Below are positions 26,336 through 35,561 of a stretch of DNA of 64,000 nucleotides, in pieces (within the stretch, counting starts at the first letter, position 1; every line of letters begins with the position of its first letter). Position numbers and translations under genes: made by a program. The DNA is from Streptomyces flavofungini (GTDB taxonomy: Bacteria > Actinomycetota > Actinomycetes > Streptomycetales > Streptomycetaceae). The notes beneath the pieces are model-generated. The model searched no databases. It was not told where the DNA came from and was given only the letters and a program-made list of their open reading frames with translations. The stretch lies in contig NZ_CP128846.1 in assembly GCF_030388665.1 (NCBI RefSeq), positions 3,822,001-3,886,000 of the forward strand. Reading direction: 5' to 3'.

Positions 26336-26917
26336 CTAGCGCTCGCCCGGCGCGGCCGCGCGCGTCGCCCGGTGCGTGCGCGCCTTCGCCCTGTTCCCGC
26401 AGCGCTCCATCGCGCACCAGCGCCGTCGCCCCGGGCGTGAGGTGTCCACGAAGAGCAGGGAGCAGTCGTGGGCGGCGCATTCGCGTACGCGCGGTGCGTA
26501 CGGGCCGGTGAAGAGGTCGACGGCGTCGCGGGCGACCGTCGCGAGGAGCTGGGTACCGGTGGCGCCCGGGGCCCAGGCGCGGGTGCCGTCCGGCTCGATG
26601 CGGGCCGTGAGCGGGGGCGCGGCCGCGGCGGCGTTGAGCGCCGCGAGGTGGCGGGGGTCCCAGGGGCGGCCGTGGGCGTGGTCGGCCGTGAACAGGAACA
26701 GCGCGTCGCGCAGGTCCCTGACCGCCGCCAACTCCGCTTCCGTGACGGTCAGTCCGGGGCACCCGCCGATGCGGCTCGCGGCCGCCCACGCGGCCAGGTC
26801 CGACGGCTCGCGCAGCGTCTCGAAGCGGGCGAACGCGCCGGGGCCGCCGGTCGCGAGCAGTTCCAGGCAGAGCGCCCCGGGGTCGAAGCGGTAGACCTGC
26901 CCGTCCGGCGGTCGCAT
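26336..26917 (-). CDS. CGNR zinc-finger protein (ABATE domain)
   Basis: A 193-residue protein with an N-terminal ABATE domain (residues 10-135) and a C-terminal CGNR zinc finger using Cys147, Cys152, Cys168 and Cys173 (ERCGNRAKARTHR). Such proteins are predicted stress-responsive transcription regulators. Start is taken as ATG 26917; GTG 26923 is possible. The upstream 90 bases are a C/T-rich stretch. It is divergent from a VOC-family gene across a palindrome that is probably its operator. Confidence 0.9.
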   Translation of the reverse strand: MRPPDGQVYRFDPGALCLELLATGGPGAFARFETLREPSDLAAWAAASRIGGCPGLTVTEAELAAVRDLRDALFLFTADHAHGRPWDPRHLAALNAAAAAPPLTARIEPDGTRAWAPGATGTQLLATVARDAVDLFTGPYAPRVRECAAHDCSLLFVDTSRPGRRRWCAMERCGNRAKARTHRATRAAAPGER

Positions 26918-27015
26918 GATCACGCCCGGCGACCGCCCCGGCCCACCCGCCGCCGCGCCTTCCCGGCTTTCCCGGGATTCTCGGGTTTCCCGACTTTCTC
27001 GCTTCTCGTCCACCA

Positions 27016-27038
27016 CGTAACCACTATAAGCGGTTACG
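27016..27038. promoter_or_regulatory. Palindromic operator overlapping a divergent promoter
   Basis: CGTAACC at 27016-27022 and GGTTACG at 27032-27038 flank ACTATAAGC. On the minus strand the centre reads TATAGT, a good -10 hexamer for the CGNR gene. On the plus strand TACGAT at 27035-27040 ends six bases before the VOC start, giving a possible leaderless transcript. One repressor dimer could block both. Confidence 0.6.
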
Positions 27039-27046
27039 ATGACGGC

Positions 27047-27496
27047 ATGACCCTGCACTGGAAACTCGTGATCGATGCGCAGGACCCGCACGCCCAGGCC
27101 GCCTTCTGGGGCGAGACGCTGGGGTACGAGGTCGAGGACAACAGCGCCCTGATCGAGCGGCTGCTCGGTTTCGGCGCCGTGACGGAGGCCGAGACCGTCG
27201 ACTTCCGGGGACGCCGCAGCTTCCGGGACCTCATCGCCGTACGGCACCCGGACGATCCGGTGGACGAGGAGACCGGCACGGGCCTCGGGCGGAGGCTGCT
27301 CTTCCAGCGCGTCCCGGAGGCGAAGTCCGGCAAGAACCGGCTGCACGTGGACGTGCACGCCGCGCCCGGCACCCGCGAGAAGGAACAGGCCCGCCTGGAG
27401 GCGCTGGGCGCGACCGCGCTGCGGCACGTCCAGGAGCAGGGGGGCGAGTGGGTGGTGATGGCCGACCCGGAGGGCAATGAGTTCTGCCTGACCTAG
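27047..27496 (+). CDS. VOC/glyoxalase-superfamily protein
   Basis: A 149-residue protein of the glyoxalase_6 group, with two beta-alpha-beta-beta-beta modules: MTLHWKLVIDAQDPHAQAAFWGETLGYEV at the start and LHVDVHAAPGTREKEQARLEALGA in the second half, ending in VMADPEGNEFCLT. The typical metal positions His (4), His in LHVDVH and Glu in NEF are present. Substrate unknown. Start ATG 27047 has no ribosome site. The divergent CGNR protein is its probable regulator. Confidence 0.9.
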   Translation: MTLHWKLVIDAQDPHAQAAFWGETLGYEVEDNSALIERLLGFGAVTEAETVDFRGRRSFRDLIAVRHPDDPVDEETGTGLGRRLLFQRVPEAKSGKNRLHVDVHAAPGTREKEQARLEALGATALRHVQEQGGEWVVMADPEGNEFCLT

Positions 27497-27520
27497 GCCG
27501 GGCGGGAGCTCGGCCGCGTC

Positions 27521-27620
27521 GGGACGGCGTGGCGCGCGTCAGGACGGCGTGGCGCGCGTCGGGACGGCGTGGCGCGCGTCGGGACGGCGTGGCGCGCGTC
27601 GGGACGGCGTGGCGCGCGTC
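27521..27620. repeat. 20-bp tandem repeat, five units
   Basis: Unit GGGACGGCGTGGCGCGCGTC at 27521, 27541, 27561, 27581 and 27601; only the second differs (A for the first G). It ends exactly at the stop codon of the converging cupin gene. Unit length is not a multiple of three and no spacers exist, so it is a minisatellite rather than coding or CRISPR DNA. Confidence 0.97.
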
Positions 27621-28032
27621 AGGCCAGCGCGTGGCCCGTCGTCGCGTCCACGTAATCCGGGACCTCCTCGTGGCGGTCCCCCACCGTCAGCGTGCCCGTG
27701 GGCTCGAACAGCAGGATCGAGGCCCGGCTCCGGGCGATCGGCTTGTGCTCCGTGCCGCGCGGGACGGTGAAGACGGACCCCTGGGGCAGCGTGACGGTGC
27801 GCTCGCCGTCGGCGTCACGCAGGGCGATGTCCAGCTCGCCCTCCACCACGAGGAAGAACTCGTCGGTGTCGTCGTGAACGTGCCAGAGGTACTCGCCTTC
27901 GACCTTGGTGACGCGGACGTCGTAGTCGTTGACGCGGGTGACGATGCGGGGGCTCCACAGCGCGTCGAAGGAGGCCAGGGCGTCGGACAGGGCGATCGGC
28001 TCGCGGCTGCGGGCGGCGGTTTCGTTGGTCAT
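27619..28032 (-). CDS. Cupin-domain protein
   Basis: A 137-residue single-domain cupin_2 protein. The first cupin motif is WHVHDDTDEFFLVVEGEL (His51, His53, Glu58 area) and the second is GSVFTVPRGTEHKP. Metal ligands of an active cupin are therefore present. Small cupins may be enzymes or sensors; no substrate can be read. It is divergent from a DJ-1/AraC regulator 51 bases away, which likely controls it. Its stop codon abuts a 20-bp tandem repeat. Confidence 0.9.
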   Translation of the reverse strand: MTNETAARSREPIALSDALASFDALWSPRIVTRVNDYDVRVTKVEGEYLWHVHDDTDEFFLVVEGELDIALRDADGERTVTLPQGSVFTVPRGTEHKPIARSRASILLFEPTGTLTVGDRHEEVPDYVDATTGHALA

Positions 28033-28048
28033 GGCTTCATCGTCGACC

Positions 28049-28083
28049 TTGGCCGGACCCGCCACGAGTGCTAGAAATCGCAT
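28049..28083 (+). promoter_or_regulatory. Promoter for a leaderless regulator gene
   Basis: TTGGCC at 28049-28054 and TAGAAA at 28072-28077 are 17 bases apart. The -10 hexamer ends six bases before ATG 28084, so transcription would begin at the start codon itself. No ribosome site is present. Confidence 0.5.
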
Positions 28084-29124
28084 ATGGCGCAAGAAAACTC
28101 TCAGGCCTCCGCACCGGGCGCCCCGCACCGCTCCGACGCACGCACCGACGCACGCACCGACGCCCCCTCCGGCACCCGCCTCCACCGCGTCGTCGTCATC
28201 GTCGACGAGAACTCCAACCCCTTCGAGCTCGGCTGCGCCTCCGAGATCTTCGGCCTGCGCAGGCCCGAACTCGGCCGGGAGCTGTACGAGTTCACGCTCT
28301 GCTCGCCCGAGCCGCGCACCCTGATGCGGGACGGCTTCTTCACCCTCACCGGGGTCGCCTCCCTCGACGCCGCCGACACCGCCGACACCCTGATCGTGCC
28401 GAACCGCCCCGACACCGAGGTCCCCCGCCGCCCCGCCGTCCTCGCCGCCGTCCGCAGGGCGCACGCGCGCGGCGCCCGTCTCCTCGGCTTCTGCAGCGGC
28501 GCCTTCACGCTGGCCGAGGCCGGGGTCCTCGACGGGCGCCGGGCCACCGCGCACTGGCAGTGGGCGGACGACTTCCGGCGCCGCTTCCCCGCCGTCCACC
28601 TCGAACCGGACGTGCTCTTCGTCGACGACGGCGACATCCTCACCGCCGCGGGCAGCGCCGCCGCGCTCGACCTCGGACTGCACGTCGTGCGCCGCGACTT
28701 CGGCGCGGAGGTCGCCAACTCCGTGTCGCGGCGCCTGGTCTTCGCCGCCCACCGCGACGGCGGCCAGCGGCAGTTCGTGGAGCGCCCCGTCCCCGACGTG
28801 CCCGACGAGTCGCTCGCGCCGCTGCTCGCCTGGGCCCAGGAGCGGCTCGGCGAACCCCTCACGGTCGCCGACCTCGCCGCGCGCGCCGCCGTCAGCCCGG
28901 CGACGCTGCACCGGCGCTTCCGCGCCCAACTCGGCACCACCCCGCTGGCCTGGCTGAACGGCGAGCGCACCGCGTTCGCGTGCCGCCTCATCGAGCGCGG
29001 CGAGGAGCGGCTCGACGTGGTCGCGCACCGCAGCGGCCTCGGCACGGCCGCCAACCTGCGGGCCCGGCTGCGCCGCGAGACGGGCCTGAGCCCCTCGGCG
29101 TACCGCCGCCGCTTCGGCCCCTGA
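28084..29124 (+). CDS. GlxA-type regulator (DJ-1/PfpI plus AraC domain)
   Basis: A 346-residue regulator. Residues 33-200 form a DJ-1/PfpI fold with the nucleophile-elbow cysteine Cys137 (LLGFCSGAFTLAEAG). Residues 240-340 are an AraC-type double helix-turn-helix (LTVADLAARAAVSPATLHRRFRAQLGTTPLAWLNGER). The first 30 residues are low-complexity with a TDAR repeat. Related proteins activate amine or metabolite degradation genes. It is divergent from the cupin gene. Confidence 0.92.
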   Translation: MAQENSQASAPGAPHRSDARTDARTDAPSGTRLHRVVVIVDENSNPFELGCASEIFGLRRPELGRELYEFTLCSPEPRTLMRDGFFTLTGVASLDAADTADTLIVPNRPDTEVPRRPAVLAAVRRAHARGARLLGFCSGAFTLAEAGVLDGRRATAHWQWADDFRRRFPAVHLEPDVLFVDDGDILTAAGSAAALDLGLHVVRRDFGAEVANSVSRRLVFAAHRDGGQRQFVERPVPDVPDESLAPLLAWAQERLGEPLTVADLAARAAVSPATLHRRFRAQLGTTPLAWLNGERTAFACRLIERGEERLDVVAHRSGLGTAANLRARLRRETGLSPSAYRRRFGP

Positions 29125-29250
29125 ACCCGCCCCGGCCCCACCTGCGCAACGGGTCGTTCACCGGCACCCGTACCGCGCCCGCGGCCGCCCATGCCCCGCG
29201 GCCGCGACGGGATACCCCTGGCCCGAGCACCCAAGATCACCGAGTGCACA

Positions 29251-29883
29251 ATGAGCCGCATGTCGATGACCAATACAACGAATGCGTCGAGTGCGGCCAA
29301 CTCCCCGCGGCCCGCGACGCTCGACGACGCCGCGGCGATCAGCCGCACCCTGACGCGCGCGTTCGACGACGACCCGATGATGCGCTGGTTCTTCCCCGAC
29401 GAGGCCACCCGCGAGGCGGGCCTCGGGCGTTACTTCGCCACCATCTTCACCCGGCAGTACGGCCGCCACGGCGTCTGCGAGCGCACCGAGTCGGCCGCCT
29501 CGTTCTGGGTGCCGCCGGGCGCGCAGGACAAGGCCGTTCCGGACGCGGAGACCGTCCAGGAGCTGACGGAGATACTGGGCGACCGCGCGCCGCTGTTCCG
29601 CGAGGCCGTCGAACTCGCCGCCGAGCACGGCCCCAAGGAGCCGCACTGGTACCTGGCCGTCGTCGGCGCCGACCCGGCGGCCCAGGGCCAGGGCCACGGC
29701 TCCGCCCTGCTCCGCTCGGGCCTCGCCAAGGCCGACGCGGACGGCCTGCCGGTCTACCTGGAGTCGTCCAAGCCGGACAACCTGCCGGTCTACGAGCACT
29801 TCGGCTTCACGGTGCTCGGCGAGGTCGCACTGCCGGGCGGCGGCCCGACCCTGTGGGCGATGCGGCGCCCCGCGGCGGCCTGA
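29251..29883 (+). CDS. GNAT-family N-acetyltransferase
   Basis: A 210-residue acetyltransferase. RPATLDDAAAISRTLTRAFDDDPMMRWFFPD opens the fold, the acetyl-CoA loop is GQGHGSALL (Q/RxxGxG/A) and VYEHFGFTVLGEV closes it. This subgroup acts on unknown small substrates. The start is uncertain among ATG 29251, 29260 and 29266, none with a good ribosome site; all keep the domain intact. It converges on the LLM-type gene with repeats and a hairpin between. Confidence 0.9.
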   Translation: MSRMSMTNTTNASSAANSPRPATLDDAAAISRTLTRAFDDDPMMRWFFPDEATREAGLGRYFATIFTRQYGRHGVCERTESAASFWVPPGAQDKAVPDAETVQELTEILGDRAPLFREAVELAAEHGPKEPHWYLAVVGADPAAQGQGHGSALLRSGLAKADADGLPVYLESSKPDNLPVYEHFGFTVLGEVALPGGGPTLWAMRRPAAA

Positions 29884-29914
29884 GCCTCCCTCGTACCGGC
29901 CCGCGCGCAGGGCC

Positions 29915-30045
29915 GGTACGGATCCACGCCACGGAACCGGGCCGGTACAGGTCCACGCCACGGAACCGGGCTGCCGGTACGGGTCCACGCCACGGAACCG
30001 GGCTGCCGGTACGGGTCCACGCCACACAAGGACGTGGACCCGTAC
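29915..30045. repeat. 29/32-bp tandem repeats ending in a terminator hairpin
   Basis: Four GGTAC(G/A)GGTCCACGCC units start at 29915, 29944, 29976 and 30008; spacings are 29, 32 and 32. The last unit forms a 13-bp hairpin with its own inverted copy (arms 30009-30021 and 30033-30045, 11-base loop) between two converging genes. The hairpin probably terminates both, and the array looks like duplication of its left arm. Confidence 0.9.
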
Positions 30046-30057
30046 GCGTACGGGCCC

Positions 30058-30945
30058 CTAAGCCCGCCGCACCCGCTCCAGCACCGCACTCCCCAGCTCC
30101 AGCGCCTCCGCAGGCTCCCGCACGCACTGCTGGAGGTCCACGAAGCAGCTCTCCGCCCCGGTGTCCCGCACCCCGCGCAGCACGGCGGCGATCTCCTCGT
30201 CCGTCGCACCCGGCTTCGGGTTGTGCCGGATCTGGCGGCGCAGCGCGTCCGGGTCCCGGCCCGCGTCCTCGGCGGCGCGCCGCGCGATCCCCCACAGCCC
30301 CGCCTGCGCCTCGGCGGGCAGCGAGACGCCGACCCACCCGGCGGCCCTGCGGCCGACGCGGGCCATCGCGGCCGGGCTGAACCCGCCCAGGTAGAGCGGC
30401 GGTCCCGAGGGCTGCGCGGGGCGGAGCCCGACGTAGGAGCGCGGGATCTCCCAGTGCTCGCCCTTGTGGCCGAAGACCTCCTGCGCCCAGATCCCCTCCA
30501 GGACGTCGAGGATCTCCTCCAGACGGGCGCCGCGCCTGCCGAAGTCGGCGTTCACGGCCGTGTACTCGTCCCGCAGCCAGCCGATGCCGAGCCCGGCGTC
30601 CAGACGTCCGCCGCTGACCTGGTCCAGGGAGGTGAGCGAGCGGGCGAGGAGCAGGGGCGGGTACCAGGGGGCGTTGAGGGTGCTCGTGCCGAGCCGGACC
30701 CGGGTGGTCGCGGTGGCGGCGACGGTGAGCACGACGAGCGGGTCGAGGAAGGTCTTGTATTCGGCCGGATAGGGATGCTCCGGGGTGTGCCCGGGGTAGA
30801 GGTCGCTGGGCTCGACCGGGGCCAGCGAGCGGTCGCCGACCCAGAGCGAGTCGAACCCGGCGGCCTCCGCGTCCCGCGCGAAGGGGGCGATGACCTCGGC
30901 GCGGGCGTGGGTGCCGTACTGCGGCAGCGCGATACCTATGTGCAT
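30058..30945 (-). CDS. LLM-class (F420-dependent) oxidoreductase
   Basis: A 295-residue luciferase-like TIM barrel. It opens MHIGIALPQYGTHARAEVIAPFARDAEAAGFDSLWVGDR and has RVRLGTSTLNAPWYPPLLLARSLTSLDQVSGGRLDAGLGIGW and the C-terminal GFSPAAMARVGRRAAGW. In actinobacteria most such enzymes use coenzyme F420, some FMN. The substrate is unknown. It stands alone, with its terminator region shared with the converging GNAT gene. Confidence 0.92.
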   Translation of the reverse strand: MHIGIALPQYGTHARAEVIAPFARDAEAAGFDSLWVGDRSLAPVEPSDLYPGHTPEHPYPAEYKTFLDPLVVLTVAATATTRVRLGTSTLNAPWYPPLLLARSLTSLDQVSGGRLDAGLGIGWLRDEYTAVNADFGRRGARLEEILDVLEGIWAQEVFGHKGEHWEIPRSYVGLRPAQPSGPPLYLGGFSPAAMARVGRRAAGWVGVSLPAEAQAGLWGIARRAAEDAGRDPDALRRQIRHNPKPGATDEEIAAVLRGVRDTGAESCFVDLQQCVREPAEALELGSAVLERVRRA

Positions 30946-31120
30946 GGGCTCATCCTGGCGGCGCGAGAGCCCTTCGCCCGAACAGCCCACGCCGTGAGCC
31001 GCGCCACGCCCGCCCGCGCCCGCCGCACCGGCGACTTCGCGCCGCGCGGGCACCGCCCCGCGCCACGCCCGGCGGCACGCGTACTGCCGCCACCGCGCCC
31101 CCGTTTCCTACCGTGGTCCC

Positions 31121-32596
31121 GTGTCCGTCGTCGAGCAGTGGAAACCGCAGCGCGACCGCCCCGTCCGTCGCGACCGCGAACAGTTGGCCCATCGGCTCCT
31201 CGTCGCCGTGTGCGCCCTCTTCGCGCTCGCCTCGCTGACCCTGGTCCCCCTCGACCTGCGGCTCGGCTGGGACGAGCTGGTCTACGCGAGCCGCTTCGGC
31301 CCCTACGCCCCCGACCAGGCGCCCGGCGTGCCCTTCAGCGCGCCCCGCACCCGGGGCGTGCCCGTGCTGCTGGCGCCCGTCGCCTCCTGGAGCGACTCGG
31401 TCGTGCTGCTCCGGATGTGGCTGACGGCGCTCGCGACCGCCGCCCTGTACCTGGGCTTCCGGCCGTGGCTGCGGTCCGTGCCACGGCTGCCGTACGTGGC
31501 GGGGGTCGCGGCCGCGCTGTACGGCAGCCTGTGGTCGGCCGTGTTCTACGCCGACGCCGCGATGCCGAACCACTACACGGCCATGGGCACGGCGGCCGCC
31601 GTCGGCCTCTTCCTGCGCCGCCGCCCCGGCCCGCGCACCTACGCGGGCATCGCCGCCGGCGTCTTCCTCGCCACCCTGATGCGGCCCAACGACGGCGTCT
31701 CCGTGGCCGCCCCGCTCCTCGCCGCCGCCCTCCTGGTGCCGCTGTGGCGCTCGCGCGGCCGCGCCCTCGCCGTGCTCGGCGGCCTCGGGGCGGGTCTGCT
31801 GCCGTGGGTGATCGAGGCGTACGTTCGCTTCGGTGGCGTAAGCGAACGGCTCAGCGACGCGAGCGAAGTGCAGGGCGGGCTGCGGTTCACGGACTCGCTC
31901 CTGCACCAGTTCACGGCGATCGACGGGCCGCTGCTGTGCCGTCCGTGCGAGGGCGACGGAGTGCGGGTGCCCTCCCTGACCTGGTGGGTGCTGCTCGCCG
32001 TGTTCGTGCCCCTCGGCCTGTGGTCGGCGCGGCGGTTTCGGCAGACGGCCACGGCAGGGTGGCTCGCCCTGGTCGTGGGGGTGTGCGCCGCGCTGCCCTA
32101 CGTCCTCGTGGTGCCGTACACCGCGCCCCGGTTCCTGCTGCCCACGCACGCGCTGCTCGCGGTGCCCGCGGGGCTCGGGGTGCTCGCGGCGGTGCGGTGG
32201 GCCCGGGCGGCGCGGCGGCCCGCACTGGCCGGGGGCGTGCTCGCGGGGCTGCTCGCCGGGCATCTGGCCATGCAGGGCTCCCTCGTCAGCTCCCACTCCC
32301 GGATCCAGTCCGAGGCGCGGGAGGACTGGGTGCGGGTGGCCGCGGTCGTGCACGAGCGGGGGGTGCGGCCGCCCTGTCTGCTCGGCGGCAACACGTCGGT
32401 GATTCCGCTGGCGTACGTGGCCGGCTGCGAACCCGCCCCGCGCGCGCACGAGCGGCGGCCCGGGGACCGGCGGCGGCCCGACGTGCTGGTCCTGCGCCGG
32501 CATTCGGCGCCGACCTGGGCCAGGGACTGGGTACCGGTGGCGGTGCCGGACACCTACGCCCGCGGCTGGCGCGTTCTCGTACCGCCTGACCGGTGA
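31121..32596 (+). CDS. Polytopic membrane protein, probable GT-C glycosyltransferase
   Basis: A 491-residue protein with about ten to twelve membrane helices. The first outside loop carries GWDELVYASRF (Asp51-Glu52), placed like the acidic catalytic motif of GT-C lipid-linked sugar transferases. A hydrophilic C-terminal domain of about 100 residues follows the last helix. I do not recognise a specific family, and acceptor and donor are unknown. GTG 31121 is the start; upstream 31000-31100 is plain GC-rich DNA without a clear promoter. Confidence 0.75.
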   Translation: MSVVEQWKPQRDRPVRRDREQLAHRLLVAVCALFALASLTLVPLDLRLGWDELVYASRFGPYAPDQAPGVPFSAPRTRGVPVLLAPVASWSDSVVLLRMWLTALATAALYLGFRPWLRSVPRLPYVAGVAAALYGSLWSAVFYADAAMPNHYTAMGTAAAVGLFLRRRPGPRTYAGIAAGVFLATLMRPNDGVSVAAPLLAAALLVPLWRSRGRALAVLGGLGAGLLPWVIEAYVRFGGVSERLSDASEVQGGLRFTDSLLHQFTAIDGPLLCRPCEGDGVRVPSLTWWVLLAVFVPLGLWSARRFRQTATAGWLALVVGVCAALPYVLVVPYTAPRFLLPTHALLAVPAGLGVLAAVRWARAARRPALAGGVLAGLLAGHLAMQGSLVSSHSRIQSEAREDWVRVAAVVHERGVRPPCLLGGNTSVIPLAYVAGCEPAPRAHERRPGDRRRPDVLVLRRHSAPTWARDWVPVAVPDTYARGWRVLVPPDR

Positions 32597-33727
<1,131 letters not shown>

Positions 33728-33844
33728 GCCCCGGACGCAGGGCCTCGGGCGCAGCGCCCCGGACGCCTCGACGCAGCGCCCCGCACCTGGCGCCCTGCAC
33801 GTAGCGCCCCACGCGTAGCGCCCGCACAGAGCACCCTGGACGGG

Positions 33845-33895
33845 AATGCTTGCGCGTGCATATAGTGCACGCGCAGGCATTCGCTGTGCGCAAGC
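33845..33895. promoter_or_regulatory. Palindromic promoter/operator of the FMN reductase gene
   Basis: Arms of 16 bases with one mismatch (33845-33860 and 33866-33881) flank TATAG, so that TATAGT at 33861-33866, a near-consensus -10, sits at the centre of the palindrome. TGGACG lies 18 bases upstream. GCTTGCGC at 33848-33855 can also pair with GCGCAAGC at 33888-33895. A repressor on this site would cover the -10 directly. Upstream, 33740-33835 holds degenerate GTAGCGCCCC-type repeats. Confidence 0.6.
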
Positions 33896-33922
33896 AGAGC
33901 GCACGTCATCCCAGGGAGACCC

Positions 33923-34537
33923 ATGGCCACCCGCACGTTCCTCTTCGTCCACGGCAGCGCGCGCCCCGACGGCAACACCGCCCTGCTGGCGCGCAAGGCC
34001 GCCGAGCAGCTGCCCGCGGACGTCGAGCAGCGCTGGATCGACCTCGCCGACCACCCGCTCCCGGACTTCAAGGACCTGCGGCACGACGACTCCGTGCCGC
34101 GCGCCCGGCCCCGCCCGCAGGGCGACACGGAGGCGCTGCTCCTGGACGCGACCCTCGCCGCCACGGACATCGTCATCGCGTCGCCGCTCTACTGGTACTC
34201 GCTCTCGGCCACCACCAAGCGCTACCTGGACTACTGGGACGCCTGGCTGGAGGTCCCCGAGCTGGACTTCAAGAACACCATGGCGGGCCGCACCCTGTGG
34301 GGCGTGACCGCGCTCGCCGACCGCAACGAGGCCGCCGCGGACCCGCTCGTCGGCACGCTGCGCAACACCGCCGCGTTCTTCCCGATGCGCTTCGGCGGCG
34401 TCCTGCTCGGCAACGGCACCCGGCCCGGACACGTCCTGAACGACACCGAGGCCCTGGCGCGCGCCAAGACGTTCTTCGCCCAGGAGGACATCCCGCTGGC
34501 GCAGTTCCCGTTCGCCTCCTCGGACTACAGCGAGTAG
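33923..34537 (+). CDS. NADPH-dependent FMN reductase / flavodoxin-fold oxidoreductase
   Basis: A 204-residue flavodoxin-fold protein. The phosphate loop GSARPDGNTALLARKAAEQ binds FMN, and SPLYWYSLSATTKRYLDYWD matches the NAD(P)H-dependent oxidoreductase group. It probably reduces quinones, nitro or azo compounds. AGGGAG lies just before ATG 33923. No regulator gene is adjacent, although the promoter contains a strong palindrome, so the repressor must be elsewhere. Confidence 0.9.
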   Translation: MATRTFLFVHGSARPDGNTALLARKAAEQLPADVEQRWIDLADHPLPDFKDLRHDDSVPRARPRPQGDTEALLLDATLAATDIVIASPLYWYSLSATTKRYLDYWDAWLEVPELDFKNTMAGRTLWGVTALADRNEAAADPLVGTLRNTAAFFPMRFGGVLLGNGTRPGHVLNDTEALARAKTFFAQEDIPLAQFPFASSDYSE

Positions 34538-34559
34538 GCCCTGGACGGCGGGTCGGCCG

Positions 34560-35561
34560 CTAGGAGGCGATGTCCTTCGCCCCGAACCGGGCCCACGCCG
34601 CCGACCCGAACACCCCGGCGTACAGCGCCTGGAGGCCGAGGTTCTTCACCAGGTCGTCCCAGTACACGGGGTCGCGCATCAGGTCGGCGAAGGACAGCCA
34701 GTAGTGCGAGAACAGATACGGGTGGATCGCGTGCAGCTGCGGGATCTGGTCGACGATCTGGACGGTGATGAGCAGGCCCACGGTCGTCGCCATGGCCGCG
34801 ATGCCGCTGCTCGTCATCGTCGACACGAACAGGCCGAGCGCCGAGACCCCGATCAGTGAGGCGGCCACGACCAGCGCGATCAGCAGGGCGCGCAGCAGCC
34901 CGTCCGAGAAGCTGATCCGGGTCCCGGAGATCGTCGTGACCTCCCCGAGCGGGAACAGCAACGCCCCCACCGCCAGCGCGGACGCCGCCACCACCAGCGT
35001 CGCGACGAGGCAGAACGTCAGCGCGGTGGCGTACTTGGCGAGCAGCAGGCGGGTGCGGCCCGCGGGCGCCACCAGGAGGTAGCGCAGCGTCCCCGCGCTC
35101 GCCTCGCCCGCGATGGAGTCGCCCGCGACGACGCCGATCGCCATCGGCAGGAAGAACGGCAGGGTCGCCGCGAGCGCCGTGAACACCAGGAACAGGCCGT
35201 TGTTGGTGACCTGAGCGATGAACGCGGGTCCGCCGCCCCCGTCGGGTCCGCCGCCGCCCACGGTGCCGCCGTCACTCGTCTCGATCTTCACGGCGATGCC
35301 CACGAGCACCGGTACGGCGGCGAGCACCGCGAGCAGCGCGAGGGTGCGCCAGCGGCGGAAGGTGAGGGACAGCTCGCTGCGGAACAGGCCGAGCGTCCAG
35401 GCGAGGCGTACGGGGCGGGGGGCCGCGGCTCGCCCCGCGGGGTGCGGGTCGGCGGGGCGCGCCTCGGCGGAGCGCGCCTTGGTGGGGTGCGCTGCGGTGG
35501 GGCGCGCCTTGTGCGCCCCGTCCGCCCCGTCCGCCCCGGCTGTCACGTCAGCCCGCGACAT
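34560..35561 (-). CDS. ABC-2 type transporter permease
   Basis: A 333-residue membrane protein with six helices, an outside loop rich in Gly/Asp after helix 1, and the segment AIGVVAGDSIAGEASAGTLRYLLVAPAGRTRLLLAKY typical of ABC-2 permeases. The first 50 residues are Ala/Pro-rich and cytoplasmic. Start ATG 35561 has GGAGGG five bases upstream, inside the end of the ATPase gene (14-base overlap). With the ATPase it forms an exporter of unknown substrate. Confidence 0.9.
   Translation of the reverse strand: MSRADVTAGADGADGAHKARPTAAHPTKARSAEARPADPHPAGRAAAPRPVRLAWTLGLFRSELSLTFRRWRTLALLAVLAAVPVLVGIAVKIETSDGGTVGGGGPDGGGGPAFIAQVTNNGLFLVFTALAATLPFFLPMAIGVVAGDSIAGEASAGTLRYLLVAPAGRTRLLLAKYATALTFCLVATLVVAASALAVGALLFPLGEVTTISGTRISFSDGLLRALLIALVVAASLIGVSALGLFVSTMTSSGIAAMATTVGLLITVQIVDQIPQLHAIHPYLFSHYWLSFADLMRDPVYWDDLVKNLGLQALYAGVFGSAAWARFGAKDIAS

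Noticed and set aside
26306..26357. 20-bp direct repeat AGCGCTCG(T/C)CCGGCGCGGCC at 26306 and 26338
   Set aside because: Only two copies in GC-rich DNA around the CGNR gene end; could arise by chance or small duplication, with no clear role.
27521..30045. Tandem arrays considered as CRISPR
   Set aside because: Units are directly adjacent without unique spacers, and there are no cas genes.
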